From Labia minor (Eukaryota; Arthropoda; Insecta; Dermaptera; Spongiphoridae): DNA of 64,000 nucleotides. The position numbers and the translations under genes are program-made. Position 1 is the first letter of the stretch; the number at the start of each line of letters is the position of its first letter. The stretch lies in the NCBI GenBank assembly GCA_963082975.1, contig OY720347.1:9530225-9594224 (forward strand), in the 5' to 3' direction. This document shows, piece after piece, positions 52,880 through 64,000 of this stretch. The notes beneath the pieces were generated by a model that was not told the origin of the DNA, did not search any database, and saw only the letters and a list, made by a program, of their open reading frames with translations.

Positions 52880-53268
52880 TACGAGGGTGGCCTGACCAAG
52901 AAATTTTTTTTTTTTGCTTTATTTTTCAACATTCAAGATAGCTCAGACCTGTACGATGTCAGCTGAACGTGTGCGAAATATTTTGCACAAGCAATTGAAT
53001 ATGGAAAGCTGTGTGCAACGTGGGTGCCGCGTTTGCTAACGTTCGACCAAAAACTGCTTTGAAAAACCATTTCTACCGACAATTTGGCGCTGTAGGCGTA
53101 ATCCAAACGAATTTTTGCGTCTATTCATAACTGTTGATGAGACTTAAATTAATTAATGAGAAATGTATTAGTATTGATGGAGATTATGTTGAAAAATAAA
53201 GCAAAAAAAAAAAATTAAAAACATCGTTTTTCTTGGTCAGGCCGGAAACTTTTCACCCCACCCTCGTA
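52880..53268 (+). mobile_element. R-D mariner deletion derivative
   Basis: TACGAGGGTGG then a 20-bp gap relative to the other copies, CCTGACCAAGAAA; N-terminal coding remnant as in 45534; right end GGTCAGGCCGGAAACTTTTC to CCTCGTA. Same internal deletion region. Confidence 0.9.
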
Positions 53269-53820
53269 TCTATCTATATATATATAATTATATTTATGTA
53301 TTTTTCTAATAATTTGTCATTTTATATGATCAATTATTTATCAATATATTTATATAACAATTTACATCAAAAAATATCTATAAAATATAATGAATCAAAC
53401 TTCTTTTCCAAGTGCCCCTGAGATTTATGCAACCAATTATACATTCGAGTCAATATTACTCTAAGTTCCAGGTTAATATTTTAATACAAGGGATTCATAA
53501 AAATATATTTTCTTGTACAATTGTATATTATATATTGTTAAATTTTCAAAATAAAAAATATAGAATTTTTATATAGAATATTTTAATTTTTTAATAATAA
53601 TATTAAACTTATCATTATGTAATTTATAAAATAATATTACTTATATCCAGATTAGAAATTTCAATAAGAATTAAAAAAATAATTATTTAAACATACTTAA
53701 CAAAATTGTTTTAAAATTTTTCTTAAGGGAGCGTATTCAAAATGAATCAGTCATTCCTCACCTGAAACAAAACGAAGAAAAAATTAAAATTAGAAAAAAT
53801 TTTAGTATAGTTATAAATTA

Positions 53821-54292
53821 TACGAGGTGTGTCTAAAAAGTTCGGTGAATGGTATGATAAAAACATTAAAAAGAGAATGTTAATTGTAAATACCTTTATT
53901 AACCTTCAAAATACTCTCCACTAGCCACAACACACTTCTGACAACGTTCGTATGACGCTTGAAAACTGTTGGAGAAGTCTTGATGTGGAATCGTTCTCAG
54001 AGTAGCCGTAACAACGTTCAGGCCGGCAATCCACAAGCAGGACACCAGAAAACACTACTTATTGTGTCTTTGCTAATACCTAATACCCAATTCTTCGGCT
54101 ATTAGTCGCAGAGTCAATCTCCGTTCTTTTGTTAGCATCTCTCGTACACGTTCAGTATTTTCTGATGTCCTGCTGGAAGTGTGTTGTGGCTAGTGGAGAG
54201 TATTTTGAAGGCTAATAAAGGTATTTACAATTAACATTCTCTTTTTATGTTTTTATCATACCATTCACCGAACTTTTTAGACACACCTCGTA
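53821..54292 (-). mobile_element. mariner fold-back MITE with ~120-bp inverted ends
   Basis: TACGAGGTGTGTCTAAAAAG at both ends, inverted, and nearly identical for about 120 bp. Minus-strand frames give NTERVREMLTKERRLTLRLI (N-terminal) and SIPHQDFSNSFQASYERCQK-like C-terminal text with CVVASGEYFEG. Both arms carry the transposase 3' end. Confidence 0.9.
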
Positions 54293-54527
54293 TATGAATC
54301 TATTAGTGAGGCACCATTGAATTCCAAAGTCTTGGCTTAAGCAATTACATTCCTTCAACCGGTTTCATCTTACAATTAGTGGACTAACAATAATTAATTA
54401 AATTTAAAATGGAATATATATTGATGTAAGGGTAACCTAATAATTTTATATTGATATATTTTAATTAGGGTTAAATTAAAAAAGGAAAAAGTTTATAAAT
54501 TGTTAAAGCTTTGGTTGTTGTTTTTAT

Positions 54528-54580
54528 TTATAAGGGAATTTTGTAAATAAAACCACATTAATATGTGATTCCCTTATAAA
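54528..54580. mobile_element. R-C collapsed copy (53 bp)
   Basis: TTTATAAGGGAATTTTGTAA...ATTCCCTTATAAA: only the outermost ends of R-C remain, joined near CCACATTAATATGTG. Confidence 0.85.
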
Positions 54581-55160
54581 AAAATTTATATTAGAGAATT
54601 GATCGATTGGTTAATTGAAATAAACAAAAATTAAGAAAATTTAAAAATAACTTATATATATATATATATAATTTTCAACTATTTAATTTACACAATGATA
54701 TTTATTTATTCTATTAAATTATTTCTATATTTAAGAGTATAAATTTATTCCATAAATGAAATTGAAAAAAAGTGTCATTAGTTGACTTGAATAATATAGA
54801 TACTAAAACCACTGATAGTGGAATATTTCCAATAATAAGTGTCGAGTGAGCGAGATAATTGGTAAAGGAGGCAGGTAGATCAGAGTGAGTTGAGTCCTAT
54901 CAACCATAACAAGAGTAACCAAGGACAGTGAGTGTTTTACAAACCTGCTTAAAACCCCCTCCTTGTGGAAAAGAGAAAGAGGATGAAAATGAAAGAGAGA
55001 AGAAAGGAAAGAAAGAGAGAGAGAGAGGGAGTAGTAGAGTACTTAATTCTTTTATATTAATTTAGAGGTAATTTTTAAATATATTTAAAAAAAAATTATT
55101 AATTTATTACTAATGACGCCGAGGATGACGAGTTAGAAGAAAAAAATCCTATCCTTTTTT
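54581..55160. other. intergenic DNA with purine-rich island
   Basis: 54830-55040 is GC-richer and then strongly purine-rich (GAAAGAGAGAAGAAAGG, GA array). Not found elsewhere in the window. No gene recognised. Confidence 0.45.
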
Positions 55161-55373
55161 ATTTTTATAATATTAAACCTTGCTTAAACTGATTAAACCA
55201 ACGAACAATAGCTTTGTCCGTAGGTGGATTTTGTCTATAAGTACGCATAAAATGACGCTACACTAAAACAGGTGATTTAAACTCAACGTACCACAAAACA
55301 CTGTGCTTTCTTATATACTACGGGCTTTATTACTTGGATATAAATTCAAATTGAAATGCTTAAAAGTTTAAAC

Positions 55374-56171
55374 CAGTGATTCCCAAAGTCGGCGCTACCG
55401 CCCCCTAGTTTGGTGATGGCCTCAGGTGTATTTACGAAAAATTACTTGTATATTACTTTTCTATTCTGAGATCAATAATTAGATACATAAATTCCATGTT
55501 TCTAATTTACACCTTTATTTATAATATTTTGCAAATAGGTACATTTATCTTTCTGTTTAATTGCTATTAAAATTAAAAAAGCTGGAGTGTCTCCACTCGA
55601 CTATCTCGCAAATTTGAATTGGATTAATTAACATAACTTATAATTAAATTTAATTTAATTAATTATAAATTAAAATTAATTAATAATATTTATTAAATGT
55701 TTGGCTCTTTGTTGATGGCACCATGTCACGTGTTGGCGCGTGATTAAAAATTAATTCCGGTACTTTCAGCGATTCAATCAAGCTGAAATTCTATATATTG
55801 CAGTTTTATACAATTTTTAATCATGTGAAAAATTATCAAACATATATCTTTATTTTTAAAGTCACTTTAGAGGAAAAAAAAATCAAACGTTGTAGGTAAT
55901 GACCCTCTTCTGGTTGAGCTACATTTCTCAAAAGTTGATAGAAAACTACGAATTTTGAATAATTCTCGTGTACCGAATTTCATGATTCTAGCTCAAACCG
56001 TTTTTGCCTAATCTTGTCAACATACACACACACATTTTTGCGTAATCTTGTCTACATACACACACCCATTTTTCTGTCGAGATAGTAAAAAAAGATTAAT
56101 TTCCAAGGGGACACTGAGTAAATTTTTTACTGGAAAGGTGGCACTTGGCCAAATAAGTTTAAGAACCACTG
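55374..56171. mobile_element. hAT-like element containing a nested R-A copy
   Basis: Starts CAGTGATTCCCAAAGTCGGC with a GCTACCGCCCCC motif, ends TTAAGAACCACTG. Flanking octamers do not match well (GTTTAAAC vs TGCTATAC). R-A occupies 55581-56085. Confidence 0.72.
55581..56085 (-). mobile_element. R-A family copy (nested)
   Basis: GCTGGAGTGTCTCCACTCGA to TTTCTGTCGAGATAGTA. CGTAATCTTGTC with a CA tract occurs twice (about 56008 and 56040), a short tandem duplication. The left hairpin arm is lost. Confidence 0.9.
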
Positions 56172-56313
56172 TGCTATACGGTACTCATGGCGTCTCTGAA
56201 GTGCCTGATCCAGTCGAGCTGCACGGTTTCGTGTTGATGACGTGTTGATGACGTGTTTATTTATCGAATAGTTGTACAACAAAATCCCGTCTACCTTTTT
56301 CGATGACCCTGTA

Positions 56314-56974
56314 TATTAATTTATCTATTTTTTTTATCAATTATAAAAGAGGTGTTCCTCATTTGGGCAGGTTTAGTGAAATAATTTTAAAAAATATGAC
56401 AAAACCTAGTAATATTATTGGTAATAAAATTTCATTAAAAAACATCTTGTACTATCTTTGTCCAAAAGATCCCCCCAATATAAAAATTAAAAAAGATACC
56501 TCACCGAACGGATATACCTAATAAAAAATTAACATATACCTTTTGGTAATTTTTTTCTAATCCTACTATTAGTTCAGACTCTTGTACAAATTTTAACTCA
56601 TTAATAAAATACTTTTTATTCAAAAAATTATAAATTTAATTAATTTTATATTTAATTATATAAATATATTAAAGTTTAATCAGTTGTGAAGAAAAAAGAC
56701 TCTGATAATGGCGAAACAGCAGAAATAAGCATGAAGTAATCATATCAATAAACTTTAAACTTAAACGAGTGTTTGATTAATAATTATTCATATTAAGTTT
56801 TATATTTTAATAGTTTATAAGTTTAATTTTAGTTTATATAACTTATCAAAATGTAAGGTTAATTCTATTAATTTCACATATACATTTTCATTTTTTTAGT
56901 TTTTAGATAAATTTCTTATAAAAAATAAAAATATTAAAACGAAAAAATATTTGTATATAATAAATCAATTAATG
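56314..56974. other. intergenic DNA without gene
   Basis: AT-rich. The short ORF at 56303-56521 shows no recognisable domain. Confidence 0.4.
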
Positions 56975-57215
56975 TAGTGGTTCTCCACCTTTTTGGAACA
57001 AACGGCCACTTCGTAAGGCCGGCTTCATAATTCGCCCCCCAATAAATTTTAACAAATAAAAATTCAAAATTCAAAAATTGAAAAAATTGAAAAAAAGCGG
57101 AAAAAGCCTGTTCGCAAAATCATCTTACCTTTCATTTAGAGTTGAAAATGATTTCGCCCCCCAAAAGTACTATCGCCCCCTTTAAGATGTCGATCGCCCA
57201 GGTTGAGAATCACTA
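56975..57215. mobile_element. hAT-like MITE, TCGCCCCC type
   Basis: TAGTGGTTCTCCACCTTTT at the left and AGGTTGAGAATCACTA at the right, with CGCCCCCC blocks. Flanking octamers agree at 5 of 8 only, so it is an old insertion. Confidence 0.72.
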
Positions 57216-57643
57216 AAATAAAGTGATTCATTTTCTTTTTGAATTCTTTATTGAAATGTGAGGCAAGTTTTCATTTTAATATGCAATTTATTTGTAATTG
57301 AATTTAATAAAATTTAATTTAAATTTGAATTAGTATATATAGGATTTCTTAAAGAAGAATCAAAAGACATACTATACTAATATTTATCTCAGTAGGCGTT
57401 AACTACTGTCTGACCTTGGATAAAATTATATGATGCTGATTCATGATCATTTAAACAAGATCAATTATTCCTACAAAAGGAATTTTGTTTAGTTTATTTT
57501 AAACTTAGACACACAAAAAAAAAAATTCAATGTCATTGATGAGGGTGAATAAATTTAGTATTGTATGAAATATGTAGACTCAATAAAAATATATATTGAA
57601 TTTTTGATACCAACTTAATTAAATGTACATATATGAATAAATA
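57216..57643. other. intergenic DNA without recognisable feature
   Basis: AT-rich, no gene. Confidence 0.45.
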
Positions 57644-58090
57644 TGTCTCCAATCGACTATCTCGCAAATTTGAATTGGATTAATTAACATATATTATATT
57701 TAAATTAAATTTAATTAATTAAATTGTAAATTATAATTAATAAATAATATTTATTATTAAACCAGCGCATGTTTGGCTCTTAGTTGATGGCACCACGTCA
57801 CGTGTTGGCGCGTGAGATTTTCAATGTTAAAAAATTATTTCTGGTACTTTCAGCCATTCAATCAAGCTGAAATTCTATATTTAGCAGTTTTATTCAATTT
57901 TTAATCAAATTATCAAACATATCTTTATTTTTACGGTTACTTTAGAGGAAAAAAATCAAAATGTTGTAGGTAATGAACCTCTTCTGGTTGAGCTACATTT
58001 GTCAAAATTTGATAGAAAACTACGAATATTGAATAATGTCCGTATACCACCTGGCGCGTGATTGGCAGTCAACGTGTTAACAAACGTGTT
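57644..58090 (-). mobile_element. R-A family copy with rearranged end
   Basis: TGTCTCCAATCGACTATCTC through GATGGCACCACGTCACGTGT to AATAATGTCCGTATACCA, then an out-of-place segment CTGGCGCGTGATTGGCAGTC and AACGTGTTAAC twice. That segment is an internal block of the other R-A subform. Confidence 0.85.
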
Positions 58091-58584
58091 AACAAAAATT
58101 AATTCATATCGCAATCTTTAGAAATAATATTGGCAACATTTGCAGATTATGATACTACATTTCTCTCAGCCGGAAAGGATATAAATGTAACATATAATTA
58201 ATATTTAAGTTGTCTTATTTATATTTATTAGAGGATTAAATTAATATAAGTTCAAGAACACCTATTTTTTTTATTAAAAAATTAAAATTGAATACATATT
58301 ATTTATATGTAATTTGATATATTTTAATTATTATTTATGTAAATAGATAAAGAAATATAACAAATCCTACGTATCAACCGTGTGAAACACTTTTTGGAAT
58401 TTATTACAAAAACAAAGAACAAATTTCTAAGAAAGATTGATGATGAAAAAATTACAAAATAAATACATAATAATGGAATTATAAAAGTTAAATGAAACAT
58501 TTAGAAAAAATAAAATGGTTGAAGATCACGAGAAGAACACAAAAGAAAAGTCAGTGACTCGTTTATTAATATTATTTATTTACT
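58091..58584. other. intergenic DNA without recognisable feature
   Basis: AT-rich, no gene. Confidence 0.45.
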
Positions 58585-59665
58585 ATGCGTCCCCGGCGTC
58601 ATATGTTGCCGCGGCATAAAACTCTTCTCAGAGGGACAGGCGGCTTCTAGCCGCACGAGATTGATTAATAATAATAATTTATAGGAAATTTTGTTTCAAA
58701 TACTTACAATACAACACAATGTTTAAATATAAAATTAATCAATTTATTCAAATCGTAGTATTTTTTTTTTCAATATTTAATAATAACAAAATAAAAGTTT
58801 AAAAAAATGAAGTTAGTAGAAAAATTAATAATTTGGATAGGTTTCTTTTTGTTTATTATATTAAATAATTTCTCTTTTATGATAAAAAAAATAATATTAA
58901 TATCAAAAATAAGAATATTTCAATTTGTATTTCAAATATTTTTTTATTTTAAGGTAGTTTGTGACTGGCATTCCAAAGTCAAAAAAATAACTTTTTTTTT
59001 TTATAAATAATTGTGTAAAGACTGTTATAATAATTAATAAAAATTCATTTATTCGATTCAATTTAATACGAGTTATAATTAAATAATTATAATAATGTAA
59101 AAATAAAATATTAATTGACTAGTACTCAGCTGTCATTAAATGATATCAACTTTAAATGATTTTTAGGTTGGAATTTGAACAATAATAAACTATAATATAA
59201 TATAATATATTATAAACAATAATTGAACCAAAAAATAAAACAAATATTTTTTATATTTATTAATGTTTAATATCCTTTAATTGTCACGTACCATTTATAA
59301 ATATATTTAAAAATTTTAGTTATTATTTGAACTTATATATAGTGGAGCCGCCATTTCTCCCCTAGTTGAATAAACAACAGAGATAGAAGAACACTTGTTA
59401 ATATTAAAAAATTAATTAAATTAAAACTATGTGGTAAATCGTTTTGAAATTTTTAATGTATATGTTTGAGATACAGTTATATGTATTAGAAATTTTTTTC
59501 TGGGGTCAAGTTTGTCAATTTCTTACAAACCCCGAATTTCCGAGTTATTGAACAAGGAAACTCATAAGAGCTCATGTATTTTTGCATAAATTGTAAAATT
59601 CTACAATTGTAGCTAACTTCATAATGTTACAGATATTTCAAACATACATACATAGGAAATTATAT
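58585..59665 (+). repeat. R-H dispersed repeat, longest copy
   Basis: Matches 24497-24918 at both ends (CATATGTTGCCGCGGCATAA; AACATACATACATAGGAAAT) but is about 640 bp longer inside (about 58960-59590). A GCGGCT-TCT-AGCCGC hairpin lies at 58651-58665. Confidence 0.62.
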
Positions 59666-59973
59666 ATATTGATGATTTATTTACATATTTAATTCTTATA
59701 TTAAAACATAAAATGATTTTCTCTTTTCAAAGAAGCTTTATTTTCAATCAACGTAATAAAAAAAAAATCAATCGCGATAAATTTTTATATCGTGTCTTAA
59801 AGTTTTTCCCGTGATCTTAAATAAAAAAGGTCACTTGTTGTGTAAGTTATTGTTCGAATGAATTAGATGTTATCATTGGAACATACTGGTTGTATTATTT
59901 CAATATCTACACTCTATTTTATTAGGAATAGAAACGATTCTGCAAATATATAAAATGCATGATTTTTATTTTT

Positions 59974-60297
59974 ACTATCTCGCCAGAGATAGTATTGCAA
60001 TCACGAAGATTTTGATGTTTTTATACGTTTTGAAGGTTCCTGAATCATTTTCACTAAGGTTGAGAAAAATGTCCCTCTCTGTGTGTCTGTGTATGTGTAT
60101 GTGTAGACAAGATTACGCAAAAACGGTTTGAGCGAGAATAATAAAATTTGATATACGGGAATTATTCAAACATGCGCTGATTTAATAAATATTATTTTAT
60201 TAATTTAAATTTATAATTAATTAAATTTAATTTAAATATAATATTTGTTCATTAATCCAAATCAAATTTGCGAGATAGTCGAGTGGAGACACTCCAG
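59974..60297 (+). mobile_element. R-A family copy, internally deleted
   Basis: ACTATCTCGCCAGAGATAGT hairpin, GT tract, GAATTATTCAA joined to CATGCGCTGATTTAATAAAT, right end TTGCGAGATAGTCGAGTGGA and GACACTCCAG. Confidence 0.92.
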
Positions 60298-61204
60298 TTT
60301 ATTTTATTCGTAATTCATTTTGAATATCTTTAAAAGTGAGATAAGGATTAGGATTCATATTCCTTTTTAATTTTTTTTAAAATTTTTAAAATCTTAAAAT
60401 TAATTTACTGCTAGTTATTTGTTTTAAAAATGAATATTTCAATTTTTCCTAAAAAATAGATATTTTTAAGATCAAATATCAGTATTGTTTTTAAAATAAA
60501 TAAACAAATCTACATTATAATAGATAACAAATTACATTGTGGGGGTATCATTCTCATTGATCTTAACTATACTAGAAGTTTGTTCCATTTATTGATTATT
60601 TTCGAGTCCTTTTCCCTCATTCCCTTTTAAAATTATGAATCATCCTGAGCGGAAATATGAGATACGTTGAAACCTGTTTTGAATATAACCCCCTTCTCCC
60701 TTTCACTCCCCTACCCTAAATTATATTGATTTTTTTTTAAATCCATATATTTAAAAGACAGTTCTATTCCATACTCCTCCTAAACGACTTATGCGATTTG
60801 GGCCATTCGAATGCCATTTGATATTCCTCGGGCTAATCTATTAATAGAAAGTGAAATCAATTGGAAAACAATAAATACTTTTTGAGAAAAGTGAAAAAAA
60901 ACATATAATATAACATTATTTTATACAATTTTTTGATTATTTTATACTTTTAAATATTCACACACAAGACATAATATATTTTTATTTATAAGATATTTTG
61001 ATTAAGCTAAAATAAAGCGAGCTTAAAGCCCACAAAAATAAATAAATATTTCTATATATGAATAAAAGAACACAAATAAATGTTTTAAATAATTTACATT
61101 TCTTTAATGCTTATTTAATACAACATTATCAATGTTTTATGTAATATACTGATTGAAACAAAATGGATGAAAACCTTTTACTATTTTCAACCAAACACTA
61201 TGTA
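60298..61204. other. intergenic DNA, one more complex stretch
   Basis: 60535-60860 is less AT-rich and unmatched in the window (around CATCCTGAGCGGAAATATGA and GCGATTTGGGCCATTCGAAT). No gene recognised. Confidence 0.4.
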
Positions 61205-61275
61205 CCACTTGGGGGTACTGGGGGCGGTGTCCCCGTGTACGTGTGAAGAGCGCCGAAGGCGCTCTGAGTATAGGT
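61205..61275. other. small GC-rich island with hairpin
   Basis: GGGGGTACTGGGGGCGGTG followed by GAGCGCC-GAA-GGCGCTC, a 7-bp stem with a 3-nt loop. No coding or repeat match seen. Confidence 0.55.
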
Positions 61276-61762
61276 AGTATTAATTAATATGTTTATTTTT
61301 TTTTTTTTTTGCTTTATATAACTTTATATATTTAATAAAATGTTATATTTATGCCTAAAGGAACAAAAAAATATAAATTATGAATAACTTTACTTTAATA
61401 ATTATTTAGAGTAAACTTTTACTTTCTTAAAATCTAATAAAAAATATATATATAAGTTATTTAAGCAAAAATAAATAATATAATCAGTTGATATAATAAT
61501 TAATGTTTCACGTTGAGTAATAGTTGGATAATAATAATAATGTCTTGATGATAATATATATGTGAAAGAATAATAAAAGAAACACAAAAAATAGGATTTA
61601 TTAAATGTTAAAAATAAGCCATTCTGGCTTGAGTTAGGATTGGTTTAGATTCTATTTCTTTGCTCTAAACTTTAGAACAAAGAAATAATAGGGAATCGTA
61701 CTTAAATGTTATCAGTGCAAGAATCTGACAAGGGCCTAGTATAACGTTTTTGAAGCCTAATA

Positions 61763-61985
61763 TTTTTTTTTTTTTTTTCATTCTAAACGATCAGAGATGG
61801 TTCTGCAGGCGCTCAAGAGATTGCACTGCTGCAGTGCAAGCATAATTTAAAAGGGAAAGTCCAGAGCCTAAGAACATCTTCCCCCAGTTGTGTGTCATCC
61901 CCTCGTCACAGACAATCTACCCCTCGATCATACAAATTCGAGATCCGAAGGCAGCAATTGCAGATATGTTTAATAGTGAGATTAT
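61763..61985 (-). repeat. possible retrocopied sequence with poly(A) tail
   Basis: About 200 bp of higher complexity (CTGCAGGCGCTCAAGAG, CTGCAGTGCAAGC, TGTGTCATCCCCTCGTC) end on the minus strand in an A-run (61763-61778). Source not recognised; a SINE or a processed fragment would look like this. Confidence 0.4.
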
Positions 61986-62275
61986 CAAATAATTTGTAAA
62001 TAGAATTTTATAATTTTAATTAATTTTTAAATATAAATATTATATATTATATTACTTAGAACATTACTCGTTTCATCTAGCTGTGTAAATTCAATAATAA
62101 CAATTTAAAAATTGTCAAATTTTCACACAAACAAAAAAATAAATGTTAAAAAGATATGTTTAATAGTGGGACCATCACATAATTTGTAAATATAATTTTA
62201 TAATTTTAATTAATTTTTAAATAAATATTGTATATTACATAAAACATTATTGGTTTCTTTTAGATATGTAAATTA
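61962..62275. repeat. imperfect tandem duplication, ~190-bp period
   Basis: AGATATGTTTAATAGTG begins at 61962 and again at 62152; both are followed by AATTTGTAAAT and TTTTATAATTTTAATTAATT. The motif also occurs at 22450 (R-J). Confidence 0.7.
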
Positions 62276-62283
62276 GATAAAAA

Positions 62284-62391
62284 GATTGTAGAAAATTTTC
62301 TGTTAAATAAAAAATTATTTATTTGGATATAAAAAAAATTGTTATCTCCAAATAGATAATTTTTCATTTAACTAAACATTTTCTACAATTA
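62284..62391. repeat. imperfect palindrome, ~108 bp
   Basis: ATTGTAGAAAATTTTCTGTT returns inverted as the stretch ending TAAACATTTTCTACAAT, with arms of about 43 bp. Possibly a small MITE. Confidence 0.7.
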
Positions 62392-62508
62392 TTTAATTCC
62401 CAACATTCCCAATATTCCTTCTAATATAAAAAAAGAGAAAAAAAAAACAGACACACACAAGTCCGCTTGTTTATAACCTTTTTTTTAAATTAGTTGATTG
62501 TAAACGAT

Positions 62509-62685
62509 ATCAGATGGCGCGATGTGCTAAAAACTTTGTTTCAAAAACTAACCTGGAGTGGATGCATCTTATAGTCTGTGGATCTGATCCTGTCTCTTTT
62601 GGGAATCCCTTCATGGTTCTGGGTTGCCCCGAGGGCAGCACCTCCGGGAGCCAATCCCAGCGGGATAATTACCCAAATTTAAAAA
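62509..62685. other. GC-richer segment, possible SINE fragment
   Basis: ATGGCGCGATGTGC at the start, GGGTTGCCCCGAGGGCAGCA and GGAGCCAATCCCAGCGGGAT at the end. The start resembles the tRNA-like SINE head, but no B-box is found. The plus-strand ORF over it has no recognised domain. Confidence 0.35.
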
Positions 62686-62699
62686 TAACAATTTATCTT

Positions 62700-63402
62700 A
62701 AAATTAAATAAATAAATTAATTACAATAAATAAATAAACAAATGAAAAATTTCGTAAGCATTAAAAAGACAAATAATCTCTGTATATACTTGTCAATGAA
62801 ATGAATTTGAAATATTTCACAAAGTAGTATATAATTTTTGAGTAAATAGTATTGATCAATTTAAAAAAAACAGAGAATTTTATATATAAAAATTAATCTT
62901 GACTTGATTCTTTATAACTTTGTCATTTCTATGAAATGAATTCATTTCTTTTACATTTATGGTTAATTAATTAAATAGAACTATTATCAGGATATTTTTT
63001 ATAAAACTTGTTTTATACTAAATATAAATATCGTATATATATTATAGAAAGAAGCGAATAACAAGAACAAAAAAAAAAGGATTGAATTTCAAGCAAAACC
63101 AGTTAGATAGTGGTCTAGAAATACCAAAGAATCCATACACTGCCTTTGTGTTCTACAAGAGGATCTGTGTGAATGGTAAACGCATGCCAAGGCGAGTGAC
63201 ACGACAAACTTGATAGGGACAACTCTTGCGTGACTAAAGACAACTGACTATAAATAAATATTTTCACCAATCGTTTCATTGTCATGGGATTAAATGAAAT
63301 CAAAATTAAATCATATTAGCTTATAAGAGAATAGATTATTTTTCAAGAGATGGCCTTTCTTTTTCACAAAAATTGTGACAAGAGTCTTGGAATACGATGA
63401 TG
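62700..63402. other. intergenic DNA without gene
   Basis: AT-rich; 63100-63240 slightly more complex, no recognisable motif. Confidence 0.4.
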
Positions 63403-63578
63403 TCGCTCTTTTGACAAATTGAAATCGATTTTTCTTCGACTTTTTATTGAGATAGATAGACTTTTGAAAATTTTTACAGAATTTCAATGGATCCCTAGAA
63501 GGTATAGAAGAAATATAATTGAATTATAATTAATTAGCGATTAATTACTTTTAGTAACTAACTCCGAAAAGATCTTTT
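63403..63578 (-). repeat. R-I fragment, inverted
   Basis: TCGCTCTTTTGACAAATTGA, GATAGACTTTTGAAAATTTT and GGATCCCTAGAAGGTATAGA match the 3' part of R-I at 38100-38200 in reverse. The last ~90 bases of the window (from about 63915, AAAATAACGCTTTTCCAATG) resemble the DNA just upstream of R-I at 37715. Confidence 0.72.
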
Positions 63579-64000
63579 TTTTATATATGTCCCAAAGTGA
63601 AAAAAAAACAAAGCATTGACCTTTTTTTTAAGACAATATTAACATATAATATATATATATATCCTATATACATTTATAAAATCTTAAATTAATAAAAATT
63701 ATTTATTTATAAAGATAATATAATAATTATTATTCAATAATAACATTTACTTAACATAAAAGGATAAAATCAATTTTGGAAGATTAATATATTTTGTTGT
63801 TTTATTCAATTTGTAAATTTTCGTATAACTTCATCTTTTCTATTTCTCTTGTTATATTAAATAAATTTATCATATTAAAATTGCACTAAAAAGAATAAAA
63901 TAATATAAATATAAAAATTTTATATAAAATAACGCTTTTCCAATGGACTAAAAAAAATAAAATAATTTTTCTATAAGCCTGACAAAGTTAATGGATTAAT

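Larger units (their letters stand above)
55165..56313 (-). pseudogene. Tc1/IS630-type element fragment, split by later insertions
   Basis: The 5' end on the minus strand (TACAGGGTCATCGAAAAAGG at 56313) and the N-terminal reading NPPTDKAIVRWFNQFKQGL (55165-55260, preceded by RHFMRTYRQ) belong to one element, now separated by a hAT insertion. The rest of the transposase is missing. Confidence 0.7.

Noticed and set aside
58807..59010. 67-aa hydrophobic ORF
   Set aside because: Phe/Ile/Lys composition expected from AT-rich DNA within repeat R-H; not kept open in the copy at 24497.
62514..62711. 65-aa ORF as a gene
   Set aside because: No start context, no domain, in a GC-richer scrap that may be a SINE fragment.

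Overview
The window looks like nuclear DNA of an animal, most probably an arthropod. It is strongly AT-rich, carries one gene split by long introns, and is packed with DNA transposons of types common in arthropods (mariner/Tc1, hAT, pogo), short non-autonomous elements (MITEs), tRNA-derived SINEs and one LINE remnant. I cannot name the species. No bacterial, organellar or viral gene is visible.

The only host gene I can support lies on the minus strand from about 3.1 to 30.85 kb. It encodes a coiled-coil protein of the CDR2 / CDR2L family (centrocortin in flies). Seven coding exons join in frame (91+113+149+352+98+85+1392 nt) to give 759 residues. The third-to-last join has two in-frame donors, so a 775-residue form is also possible. 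The match rests on the [13 protein letters not shown] block, the YLTKQ coiled coil, the YRELVEKYEAL block and the EYKQLFKEIF block. Introns 1 and 6 are each about 11 kb and hold most of the repeats in the first half. Intron 6 also holds an unexplained GC-richer, coding-like island (7846-8067) with a good acceptor and an AATAAA just past its stop codon, a candidate alternative last exon.

From 31 to 64 kb I see no host gene. The space is a nested repeat landscape. It contains at least a dozen copies of a ~600-bp family (here R-A) with a terminal ACTATCTC/GAGATAGT hairpin and an internal GT tract, and copies of R-B with a GGACGGACAGAC minisatellite. A hairpin family (R-C) has an inverted loop between copies. 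There are four mariner derivatives (R-D) of which three share one internal deletion, and hAT elements with clean 8-bp target duplications. Pogo-like and mariner fold-backs, a maT-like transposase pseudogene and tRNA-type SINEs complete the set. Several elements are nested two or three deep, which gives relative ages.

Repeat family names R-A to R-I are labels made for this report. Identification of gene and element families is by reading translations and termini, not by database search.
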